NCBI GenBank assembly: GCA_017540915.1
Contig: JAFYAD010000216.1
Location: 1 to 5,592 of the forward strand
Length of the DNA: 5,592 nucleotides
Direction: 5' to 3'
Source: Lachnospiraceae bacterium
GTDB lineage: Bacteria > Bacillota_A > Clostridia > Lachnospirales > Lachnospiraceae
Below, piece by piece: positions 1 to 5,592 of this stretch (its first letter is position 1; each line of letters begins with the position of its first letter). A program made the position numbers and the translations under genes. The notes under the pieces were generated by a model that searched no databases, was not told the DNA's origin, and was given only the letters and a program-made list of their open reading frames with translations.

Positions 1-1
1 C

Positions 2-262
2 AACGGAGAATCAGGATCTTCTGTCACAGATACGGGAAGTTCGTCAGCCGGTACCGGAGAATCGACTGAAAATACGGATTCTTCCGAGATCACGCTGCCT
101 GATCCGGTCTCACATGATGAAGGTGAGGATGCCGGTGAGAATACCGGCGAGGCGGGAACGGGTGAAACCGGAGAAGCGTCCGACGGGGAAGCTGTGGACG
201 GTCTGCCGGAAATGGAACTGGAATTGACACCGGAGGAGGAAAGTCATGATATCACAGGATAA
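2..262 (+). CDS. C-terminal tail of a probable class B penicillin-binding protein (FtsI/SpoVD-like), 5' truncated by the window
   Basis: An open frame enters from the left edge and runs 86 codons to a TAA. It overlaps the start of mraY by 17 bases. The visible peptide is low-complexity: 17 Glu, 8 Asp, many Gly, Ser and Thr, and no Lys or Arg. Six Gly-Glu pairs fall within residues 41-63 of the fragment. No catalytic domain, PASTA domain or transmembrane segment is visible. The identity is inferred from position: in Firmicute dcw clusters the gene before mraY (when murE and murF are elsewhere) is usually the septal transpeptidase, FtsI/PBP2B or SpoVD, whose C-terminus lies outside the membrane. 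On that reading this is a disordered extracytoplasmic tail. The frame has no stop and shows amino-acid bias unlike its alternative frames, so it being coding is well supported. The product name is less certain. Confidence 0.7.
   Translation, partial: NGESGSSVTDTGSSSAGTGESTENTDSSEITLPDPVSHDEGEDAGENTGEAGTGETGEASDGEAVDGLPEMELELTPEEESHDITG
234..240 (+). promoter_or_regulatory. Shine-Dalgarno sequence of mraY
   Basis: AGGAGGA lies six bases before the ATG at 246 and supports that start. The site is inside the last codons of the upstream gene, where it encodes part of a Pro-Glu-Glu-Glu run. Confidence 0.85.
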
Positions 263-1253
263 TTTCAGGATTTATACCGCAACGGTGCTGACTTCGTTTA
301 TAGTGACTTATCTTATATTAAAGCCGTTGATACCTTATTTCAAAAAACTGAAATTCGGTAATACAGAGAGAGAAGAGCTGGCAAGTCATCAATCCAAGAA
401 CGGAACTCCCTCCATGGGAGGAGTGGGGATTTTGATAGGTACGATGGTGGCTATTACAAGCGCATTTGCTCTTGAGGAGGCCTACGGCCACGCAACAGAA
501 GGCCTTCGCGGCGTTACCCCGGTAGTGGTGGTAATGCTGAGTTTCGGTCTTATAGGCTTTATGGATGACTACCTAAAGAGCGTCAAACATAAATCCGACG
601 GACTTGTCGCTATAGAGAAGATGGGATTGGAAATACTGGTAACGGGCGTTTTCATGGCTTACATCATCCTGACACACGACGGAGACCAGTTTATAACCAA
701 TGTTTATGTTCCCTTTGTGGATTTCACATTGAAGCTTGGTATTTTAGGTTATCCAATATTTTTTCTGGCTGTCATAGGAACGGTTAACGGCGTTAATTTC
801 ACTGACGGAGTGGATGGACTTGTGTCCACGGTGACACTTCCGGTGTGCGCTTTCTATGTTGTGGCGGGAGAGACGACAGGTATATACGGTACATCCATGA
901 CAGCGGCAGCTACCATGGGAGCGCTTTTCGGTTTTCTGATGCATAATGCGCATCCTGCGAAGATCTTCATGGGTGATACCGGATCCCTTGCGCTGGGCGG
1001 ATTTGTGGCGGCTTCCGCCTACATGACCGGAACACCGATATTCGTGCTTTTGGTGGGATTTGTGTATTGGATAGAGATCTTATCTGTGATGTTGCAGGTC
1101 TCATATTTCAAGATCACCAAAGGAAAGAGAATATTCCGCATGGCGCCGATACATCATCATTTTGAGCTCGGGGGATGGAGCGAGACAAAGGTGGTCACCG
1201 TATTCGCATCCATCACTGCTGCGTTATGCGCCATAGGCATATGCGGCCTGTGA
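246..1253 (+). CDS. mraY: Phospho-N-acetylmuramoyl-pentapeptide transferase (MraY)
   Basis: MraY is an integral membrane enzyme. It transfers phospho-MurNAc-pentapeptide from UDP to undecaprenyl phosphate, giving lipid I and UMP, the first membrane step of peptidoglycan synthesis. The 335 residues are normal for the family, and hydrophobic segments run along the whole length. Diagnostic motifs are TPSMGG at 54-59, FMDDYLK at 105-111 (the Asp pair D107/D108), NFTDGVDGL at 184-192, HPAKIFMGDTGS at 236-247 (D244), and the three-histidine motif PIHHHFE at 301-307. From family knowledge, the Asp pair, the Asp of FMGD and the histidine motif form the Mg2+ and active site, and all are intact. The start is set by a strong Shine-Dalgarno at 234-240 and lies 17 bases inside the preceding gene, so translational coupling is likely. 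murD follows after 40 bases. Confidence 0.98.
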   Translation: MISQDNFRIYTATVLTSFIVTYLILKPLIPYFKKLKFGNTEREELASHQSKNGTPSMGGVGILIGTMVAITSAFALEEAYGHATEGLRGVTPVVVVMLSFGLIGFMDDYLKSVKHKSDGLVAIEKMGLEILVTGVFMAYIILTHDGDQFITNVYVPFVDFTLKLGILGYPIFFLAVIGTVNGVNFTDGVDGLVSTVTLPVCAFYVVAGETTGIYGTSMTAAATMGALFGFLMHNAHPAKIFMGDTGSLALGGFVAASAYMTGTPIFVLLVGFVYWIEILSVMLQVSYFKITKGKRIFRMAPIHHHFELGGWSETKVVTVFASITAALCAIGICGL

Positions 1254-1293
1254 GTAACTTAGATGAGACAATGTTTATTTGAGGTAAAGACAG

Positions 1294-2658
1294 ATGGATT
1301 TAGGAAGAGTTATAGTAATAGGAACGGGTATCAGCGGAATCGCTGCGTCAAAGCTTCTGAAAACAAAAGGATTTGACGTGGTGCTGTACGACGGCAATAA
1401 AAATGCTGATGCCGAGGATATTAAAAAGAAATTGAAAGATTCAGGGGCACCTGAAGACATTGAGATCAAAATAGGCGGACTTGACAGAGAGTATGCCGGG
1501 AGCTTCAAGACCGGAGTCCTCTCACCCGGTGTTCCCCTTGATTCGGATGATGCAAAGAGTCTGTTTGATGCAGGGGTTAAGGTTATAGGAGAGATCGAGC
1601 TGGCTTATCTTTTCAGCAAGGGAAAGGTTTGTGCCATTACAGGCACTAACGGCAAGACCACCACGACGGCCCTGACCGGAGAACTGCTTAAGACTACTTT
1701 TCCGGACACCAGAGTGGTGGGAAATATCGGTATTCCCTATACGGATATGCTGGATGATATGACGGAGGCTCCAAGGGTTGTTGCCGAGATATCTTCCTTT
1801 CAGCTTGAGACGGCAGATACCTTTGCGCCGAAGGTGTGCGCTATACTGAATATAACGCCGGATCACCTCAACAGGCATCACACCATGGAAGAGTACATCA
1901 AGGCCAAAAAGAAGATAGCCAAAAACGCTGAAACCGTTGTGTTGAATTACGAAGACGAGTGTCTTGCGGATTTTGGTGACGATCTGCTGAGCGATACGGA
2001 TAAAAACATTATCTTTTTTTCGAGCCGTACAAAGCTTGCGGAAGGATATTTCCTGGACGGTGACGTGATATGCAGGTGCATAGGCGGCAAAAAAGAGGAT
2101 ATCATCCATGTGGATGAACTCAATATCATAGGACGGCACAATTACGAGAATGTCATGGCGGCCATAGCTATGGCAGATTACTCCGGGGTCAGCCGGGAGA
2201 ACATCATAAAAGCCCTGAAGAACTTCAAGGCGGTTTCCCACAGAATTGAGTTTGTGGAGGAGATCGGAGGAGTTAAATTCTACGATGACTCCAAGGGCAC
2301 CAATCCGGATGCGGCAATACAGGCCGTGAGAGCCATGAAGAGCCCCACATATCTGATAGGCGGCGGTTACGACAAGGGCTCCGATTACGTGGATTGGATA
2401 AGATCCTTTGGCGGCATGGTGAAGAAGCTCTACCTGTTGGGTGCTACAAAGGAGAAGATAGCTTCCGACTGTGATGAATGCGGTTTTAAGGATTATGTTT
2501 TCGTGAAAGATCTTAAGGAAGCTGTGGACCGTGCCTTTGAGGAGGCGAAACCGGGAGAGAATGTTTTGCTGTCCCCCGCCTGTGCTTCGTGGGATATGTT
2601 CAAGTCCTACGAACAGAGGGGAGACATGTTTAAGGAAATGGTAAGAGAGAGACTTTAA
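1294..2658 (+). CDS. murD: UDP-N-acetylmuramoyl-L-alanine:D-glutamate ligase (MurD)
   Basis: MurD is a cytoplasmic ATP-dependent ligase that adds D-glutamate to UDP-MurNAc-L-alanine, the second amino-acid step of peptidoglycan precursor synthesis. The 454 residues match the usual length and the three-domain plan. The N-terminal Rossmann-like UDP-binding domain carries GTGISG at 10-15. The central ATPase domain has the P-loop GTNGKTTTT at 117-125, SSFQLE at 167-172, and NITPDHLNRH at 186-195. By alignment with E. coli MurD from memory, K205 would be the carbamylated lysine. The C-terminal domain has HRIEF at 316-320, DDSKGTN at 331-337 and SPACASWDMF at 427-436. No key residue is missing. A GAGG at 1281-1284, nine bases before the ATG, is a modest ribosome binding site, and the stop overlaps the ftsW start by one base. 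I see no promoter or terminator in the 40-base gap after mraY, so it is probably co-transcribed. Confidence 0.98.
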   Translation: MDLGRVIVIGTGISGIAASKLLKTKGFDVVLYDGNKNADAEDIKKKLKDSGAPEDIEIKIGGLDREYAGSFKTGVLSPGVPLDSDDAKSLFDAGVKVIGEIELAYLFSKGKVCAITGTNGKTTTTALTGELLKTTFPDTRVVGNIGIPYTDMLDDMTEAPRVVAEISSFQLETADTFAPKVCAILNITPDHLNRHHTMEEYIKAKKKIAKNAETVVLNYEDECLADFGDDLLSDTDKNIIFFSSRTKLAEGYFLDGDVICRCIGGKKEDIIHVDELNIIGRHNYENVMAAIAMADYSGVSRENIIKALKNFKAVSHRIEFVEEIGGVKFYDDSKGTNPDAAIQAVRAMKSPTYLIGGGYDKGSDYVDWIRSFGGMVKKLYLLGATKEKIASDCDECGFKDYVFVKDLKEAVDRAFEEAKPGENVLLSPACASWDMFKSYEQRGDMFKEMVRERL

Positions 2659-3818
2659 TGTTTGGATTTGGCAGAAAAGACGGCAACAGAAAAAAGCGCA
2701 GGAAGAAAAAGGTGATCTTTTATGATTACACCCTTTTCTTTCTGACTGTATTTATGGTGTGTTTCGGTCTTGTCATGCTGTATTCGGTCAGTTCCTACGA
2801 TGCGTCCATCAATTACGGAAATGCGGCTTATTTCCTGAAAAAACAGCTGAGGTATGATATAGCCGGTATCGCAGTCATGATAATAGCATCTCTGATGCCC
2901 ATGAAGGTTTATAAGTTTTTTGCGGTTCCGGTATATTGGATAAGTTTGCTGTTCTGTCTTCTGATATTCACTCCCCTGGGAGTCTCTTACAACAACTCCA
3001 GAAGATGGCTGAATCTAGGTATAGAGTTCCAGCCCTCGGAGATCATGAAGGTAGGCATCATACTGATGTTGGCATATATGATCAGCAGACGGCCTACGGT
3101 TATGCAGGAATACAAAAATGTCATCATTATCATGGTGGAGATAGTGGCGATACCATTTGTAGCCATTGCTGTCACAAACGCCAGTACAGCTATCATAGTG
3201 CTGGCCATAGCGGCGGCCATTGTGTTCGTGGCCAACAGGAAAACACTTCCGTTTCTGGTGACGGGAGGACTGGCGGCAGCTGCCCTCGGTGCCTATCTTT
3301 TGTACGGCGCCGCATACAGAAAGGACAGGATAGATACCTGGCTCCATCCCGAGACTGCGGACGACGCGTATCAGACAATCCAGGGATTGTACGCCATAGG
3401 TAGCGGGGGACTCTTCGGAAAAGGACTTGGCAATTCCATGACCAAACTCGGAGCCCTGCCCGAAGTTCAGAACGATATGATCTTTTCCGCAATCTGTGAG
3501 GAACTTGGCGTTTTCGGCGCAGCGTGTCTTGCAGTACTGTATATTCTGATGATATGGAAGTTCATCATAATAGCGGTAAACGCAAAGGAACTTTTCGGAA
3601 TGTACCTTGCAACCGGCGTGATGGCACATATCGCTATCCAGGCTTTGCTGCATATAGCGGTGGTGACCAACACAATACCCAACACTGGTGTCACTTTGCC
3701 ATTCTTCAGTTACGGCGGAACCAGCGCCGTGATCATGCTGGGAGAGGTGGGGATGGTGCTGGCGGTATCGCGGACCATTAATGTTAACATAGAAGAACCG
3801 GAGGAACCGGATGAATAA
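2658..3818 (+). CDS. ftsW: Septal SEDS peptidoglycan glycosyltransferase FtsW (SpoVE-like)
   Basis: SEDS-family membrane protein of 386 residues. FtsW polymerises lipid II at the septum with a partner class B PBP. About ten hydrophobic segments are visible (near 24-45, 66-83, 86-106, 128-143, 154-171, 174-191, 197-216, 276-306, 313-338 and 350-372), with a large outer loop at about 217-275. Family landmarks are SRRWLNLG at 114-121 followed by FQPSEIMK at 124-131, RIDTWLHPE at 224-232, GKGLGNS at 254-260, PEVQND at 268-273 (D273 aligns with the essential Asp of FtsW/RodA), and PNTGVTLPFFSYGGTS at 341-356. Residues 6-18 hold ten Lys/Arg, a strongly basic cytoplasmic start, and the C-terminus is acidic. 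The usual PDLGT motif is VTNASTA here (172-178). Context between murD and ftsQ favours FtsW over RodA; a sporulation SpoVE role cannot be excluded. The start shares a base with the murD stop (TAATG) and only a weak GAGAGAG precedes it, so translation probably depends on coupling. Confidence 0.95.
   Translation: MFGFGRKDGNRKKRRKKKVIFYDYTLFFLTVFMVCFGLVMLYSVSSYDASINYGNAAYFLKKQLRYDIAGIAVMIIASLMPMKVYKFFAVPVYWISLLFCLLIFTPLGVSYNNSRRWLNLGIEFQPSEIMKVGIILMLAYMISRRPTVMQEYKNVIIIMVEIVAIPFVAIAVTNASTAIIVLAIAAAIVFVANRKTLPFLVTGGLAAAALGAYLLYGAAYRKDRIDTWLHPETADDAYQTIQGLYAIGSGGLFGKGLGNSMTKLGALPEVQNDMIFSAICEELGVFGAACLAVLYILMIWKFIIIAVNAKELFGMYLATGVMAHIAIQALLHIAVVTNTIPNTGVTLPFFSYGGTSAVIMLGEVGMVLAVSRTINVNIEEPEEPDE
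3800..3806 (+). promoter_or_regulatory. Shine-Dalgarno sequence of ftsQ/divIB
   Basis: GGAGGAA sits six bases after its core G and before the ATG at 3811, which supports that start. It lies within the last codons of ftsW, where it contributes to the Glu-Pro-Glu-Glu-Pro C-terminus. Confidence 0.8.
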
Positions 3819-4545
3819 CAGAAGATCACACAAAGGACTTTGGTTCCTTCTGGGGATCGTGATATTAGCGGCGACGGTTTATATACTGCTGATGAAAGTT
3901 TTTACCGTCAGGGATGTAAATGTTACGGGAAATGAACTGTATTCTGAGGAACAGATAAAAAACAGCGTATTGAATGATGATTATTCGTTCAGCACTTTGT
4001 ATGTATATTTCAGGTACAAATTCGGATTTGGCAGCAAAACGCCGTTCATCGATTCGGTGGAAGTGGAAATGAACGGACCGCACGGTCTTGATATCACGGT
4101 TCATGAGAAAGGAATATTGGGATATATCTATATAGACGCTGTAGGGCAGAATGCTTACTTTGACAAGGACGGCTTTGTGGTGGAGATAACTTCGTCATCT
4201 ATAGACGATGTACCGAAGGTCGGCGGATTAAATGTCTCTTCCGTGGTGTTGTACGAGATGCTGGAGATGGAAAATGCGGATGAGCTCAACGATCTTCTGC
4301 TTTTGACCAGCCTCCTGAAAAAATACGGTATCCATGCTACTCAGGTTGAATTTGATTCTGCGGGTAAAATGTCCGCGTTGAGCGGAAAGATTACCATAAA
4401 CATAGGATCGGCCGATTATCTTACGGAAAAGATAATGCGCCTCAGTTATATACTGGACAGTGACGAACTCAAAGGGAAAAAGGGTGTTCTGCACGTGGAA
4501 AACTGGACTACTGAGACAACAGATATTATTTTTGATCCGGATTAG
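3811..4545 (+). CDS. ftsQ: Cell division protein FtsQ/DivIB
   Basis: A 244-residue bitopic membrane protein. It has a very short cytoplasmic start (about nine residues, basic), one transmembrane segment near 10-29, then an extracytoplasmic POTRA-type domain beginning FTVRDVNVTGN at 31-41 and running to about residue 100. A beta-type domain follows, including HEKGILGYI at 98-106, DGFVVEI at 120-126 and PKVGGL at 135-140. These are typical of FtsQ/DivIB, which holds together the FtsL/DivIC-PBP-FtsW part of the divisome and has no enzymatic activity. The C-terminus is acidic. The length is close to Bacillus DivIB, while the cytoplasmic part is shorter than in many homologues. The gene starts eight bases before the ftsW stop with a strong ribosome binding site, consistent with coupling. 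No murG lies between ftsW and this gene. Sequence conservation in this family is low, so the call rests on architecture, the motifs above and position. Confidence 0.9.
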   Translation: MNNRRSHKGLWFLLGIVILAATVYILLMKVFTVRDVNVTGNELYSEEQIKNSVLNDDYSFSTLYVYFRYKFGFGSKTPFIDSVEVEMNGPHGLDITVHEKGILGYIYIDAVGQNAYFDKDGFVVEITSSSIDDVPKVGGLNVSSVVLYEMLEMENADELNDLLLLTSLLKKYGIHATQVEFDSAGKMSALSGKITINIGSADYLTEKIMRLSYILDSDELKGKKGVLHVENWTTETTDIIFDPD

Positions 4546-4583
4546 CAAAAAATTTTTAAAAACCTGTTGCGATTTGTGCTAAT
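4541..4583. repeat. 7-bp perfect inverted repeat around the ftsQ stop and ftsZ promoter
   Basis: ATTAGCA at 4541-4547 is matched by its reverse complement TGCTAAT at 4577-4583, leaving 29 bases between the arms. The left arm includes the ftsQ stop codon and the right arm lies in the spacer of the candidate ftsZ promoter. The stem is AT-rich and is not followed by a T tract, so it is a poor intrinsic terminator. It could be an operator or chance. Confidence 0.4.
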
Positions 4584-4595
4584 AAACAGTAAAAT
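4547..4595 (+). promoter_or_regulatory. Candidate sigma-A promoter of ftsZ with upstream A/T tract
   Basis: TTGCGA at 4567-4572 (4 of 6 to TTGACA) and TAAAAT at 4590-4595 (5 of 6 to TATAAT) are separated by an ideal 17 bases. Just upstream, 4547-4562 is a run of six A, five T and five A, placed where a UP element would contact the RNA polymerase alpha subunit. The expected transcription start is near 4602, giving a leader of about 55 bases. This lies in the only real gap in the gene chain. It fits FtsZ being needed in larger amounts than FtsW or FtsQ, which is inference. Confidence 0.55.
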
Positions 4596-4603
4596 AAAAC
4601 AGA

Positions 4604-4633
4604 TTGAGGGTTTTATCTATTCAGAAGTATAAA
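4604..4633 (+). promoter_or_regulatory. Weaker second promoter candidate for ftsZ
   Basis: TTGAGG at 4604-4609 and TATAAA at 4628-4633 are 18 bases apart. The implied start near 4640 would leave a leader of only about 17 bases beginning at the ribosome binding site, so this is less likely than the upstream candidate. AT-rich spacers produce such matches easily. Confidence 0.2.
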
Positions 4634-4642
4634 ATATGTGAG

Positions 4643-4647
4643 AGGAG
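4643..4647 (+). promoter_or_regulatory. Shine-Dalgarno sequence of ftsZ
   Basis: AGGAG lies nine bases before the ATG at 4657 within a purine-rich GAGAGGAGAGA. It favours that ATG over the in-frame ATG two codons later at 4663. Confidence 0.8.
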
Positions 4648-4656
4648 AGATTTATT

Positions 4657-5592
4657 ATGCCGATGCTTGAGATTACAAACCTTGAGACAGCCAGCAATGC
4701 GAGGATAGTGGTCGTAGGAGTCGGAGGCGGCGGAAATAACGCTGTTAACCGCATGATCACGGAGAATATTTTAGGAGTGGAGTTTATAGGCATAAACTCA
4801 GATCAACAGGCATTGGAACTTTGTAAAGCTCCGACCCTCATTCCCATCGGAGAGAAGCTCACCGGAGGTCTCGGTGCAGGCGGCAATCCGGAAAAAGGTG
4901 AGAAGGCCGCAGAAGAGAGCATCGACGCTATTACGGATGCTATCAGAGGAGCCAACATGGTATTTGTAACATGCGGTATGGGAGGCGGTACCGGAACAGG
5001 TGCAGCTCCGGTTGTGGCAAGGGTTTCCAAGGAGATGGGAATCCTCACCGTAGGTGTTGTTACAAAGCCTTTCAAATTTGAGGGTGGTGTGCGTTCCAGA
5101 AACGCGCAGACCGGTATAGAAAAACTTCAGGAAGTTGTGGACACTCTGATTGTTATCCCCAATGAAAAGCTGTTTTCAATGGTTGACCGCCGTACAGGCT
5201 TTGACGATGCATTGAAGATTGCAGATGAGGTGCTTCAGCAGGCAGTTCAGGGTATCACGGATCTTATTAATCTTCCTGCTCTTATAAATCTTGACTTTGC
5301 CGATGTTCAGACAGTTATGAGAGATAAGGGACTTGCACATGTGGGTATAGGCTCCGCTACCGGAGATGACAAGGCTATAGAGGCAGTGAGACTTGCTGTG
5401 GAGAGCCCACTTTTGGAGACCAGCATTGTAGGTGCTTCCGATGTCATCATCAATATTACCGGTGACATCACATTGTTTGATGCATCTGATGCCGCTTCAT
5501 ACGTACAGGATCTTACCGGAGATGATACCAATATCATAATGGGTGCGAGAGAGGATAAGAACATGGCTGATACTGTGAAGATCACGGTTATC
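4657..5592 (+). CDS. ftsZ: Cell division GTPase FtsZ, 3' truncated by the window
   Basis: FtsZ is the tubulin-like GTPase that polymerises into the division ring and recruits the divisome. The 312 visible codons are in frame to the window edge with no stop and cover nearly all of the globular GTPase domain. Landmarks are [13 protein letters not shown] at 21-33, INSDQQAL at 46-53, the tubulin signature [10 protein letters not shown] at 109-118, TKPFKFEG at 136-143, [13 protein letters not shown] at 161-173, and the T7 catalytic loop NLDFAD at 211-216 with N211, D213 and D216 present. The C-terminal linker and the conserved tail peptide that binds FtsA, SepF or ZipA are beyond the window. ftsA is absent immediately upstream; the gap to ftsQ is 111 bases and holds a promoter candidate. 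The start is set by the AGGAG at 4643-4647. All GTPase residues look intact. Confidence 0.98.
   Translation, partial: MPMLEITNLETASNARIVVVGVGGGGNNAVNRMITENILGVEFIGINSDQQALELCKAPTLIPIGEKLTGGLGAGGNPEKGEKAAEESIDAITDAIRGANMVFVTCGMGGGTGTGAAPVVARVSKEMGILTVGVVTKPFKFEGGVRSRNAQTGIEKLQEVVDTLIVIPNEKLFSMVDRRTGFDDALKIADEVLQQAVQGITDLINLPALINLDFADVQTVMRDKGLAHVGIGSATGDDKAIEAVRLAVESPLLETSIVGASDVIINITGDITLFDASDAASYVQDLTGDDTNIIMGAREDKNMADTVKITVI

Noticed and set aside
1254..1293. Promoter between mraY and murD
   Set aside because: No -35/-10 pair with acceptable spacing is visible in these 40 bases; only a modest ribosome binding site is present.
1522..2241. 239-codon open frame on the - strand opposite murD
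   Set aside because: It lies wholly inside murD, which has every family motif intact. The antisense peptide is not recognisable and there is no sign of its own gene context.
2709..2745. AAGGTGATC followed by an out-of-frame ATG and a seven-codon mini-ORF inside ftsW
   Set aside because: The sequence resembles the 16S-complementary site, but it is simply Lys-Lys-Val-Ile codons of ftsW, and the mini-ORF ends at once. Probably chance.
2936..3403. 155-codon open frame on the + strand in a second frame within ftsW
   Set aside because: The frame is a shadow of ftsW. Its peptide has Gln/His/Gly-rich stretches with no domain, and no ribosome binding site specific to it is evident.
3015..3833. 272-codon open frame on the - strand opposite ftsW
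   Set aside because: It mirrors a confidently identified membrane protein. The peptide is rich in His, Cys, Arg and Tyr in no recognisable pattern, typical of an antisense shadow.
4547..4583. Possible intrinsic terminator after ftsQ
   Set aside because: The stem is AT-rich, the loop is long and no T tract follows the right arm, so termination is unlikely.
1..5592. Mobile element, CRISPR array, tRNA/rRNA gene or novel accessory system
   Set aside because: All but the short gaps is filled by well-recognised division and wall genes on one strand. I saw no transposase, array repeat or structured RNA signature.

Overview
The window is a segment of a division and cell wall (dcw) cluster, with every gene on the + strand. 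In order it holds the 3' end of a gene that is probably a class B penicillin-binding protein, then mraY, murD, ftsW, ftsQ/divIB and the first 312 codons of ftsZ. Moderate GC, strong AGGAGG-type ribosome binding sites, a DivIB-like FtsQ and no ftsA before ftsZ point to a Gram-positive Clostridia-type Firmicute. A Lachnospiraceae-like organism is my best guess, inferred from gene order and protein flavour and not from any database comparison.

Layout: 2-262 is the last 86 codons of the upstream gene, an extremely acidic low-complexity tail. mraY (246-1253) starts inside that gene's 3' end. A 40-base gap carrying a modest ribosome binding site leads to murD (1294-2658). murD and ftsW (2658-3818) share one base in a TAATG junction. 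ftsQ (3811-4545) begins eight bases before ftsW ends. The only sizeable non-coding stretch is 4546-4656. It separates ftsQ from ftsZ (4657 to the window edge), contains no convincing terminator, and carries a good candidate promoter preceded by an A/T tract.

The genes act together. MraY makes lipid I on the membrane side of the peptidoglycan pathway. MurD adds D-glutamate to UDP-MurNAc-L-Ala in the cytoplasm. FtsW polymerises lipid II at the septum together with a class B PBP, probably the partly visible upstream gene. FtsQ/DivIB links the divisome parts across the membrane, and FtsZ forms the ring that recruits them. Overlapping or near-touching junctions from the PBP to ftsQ suggest a translationally coupled operon. 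ftsZ appears to have its own additional promoter.

I see no mobile element, CRISPR array, RNA gene or unknown defence-like system. The points worth a second look are the compact cluster (no murE/murF, murG or ftsA at their usual places), the acidic PBP tail, a changed PDLGT-type motif in FtsW, and the ftsQ-ftsZ intergenic region with its promoter and inverted repeat.
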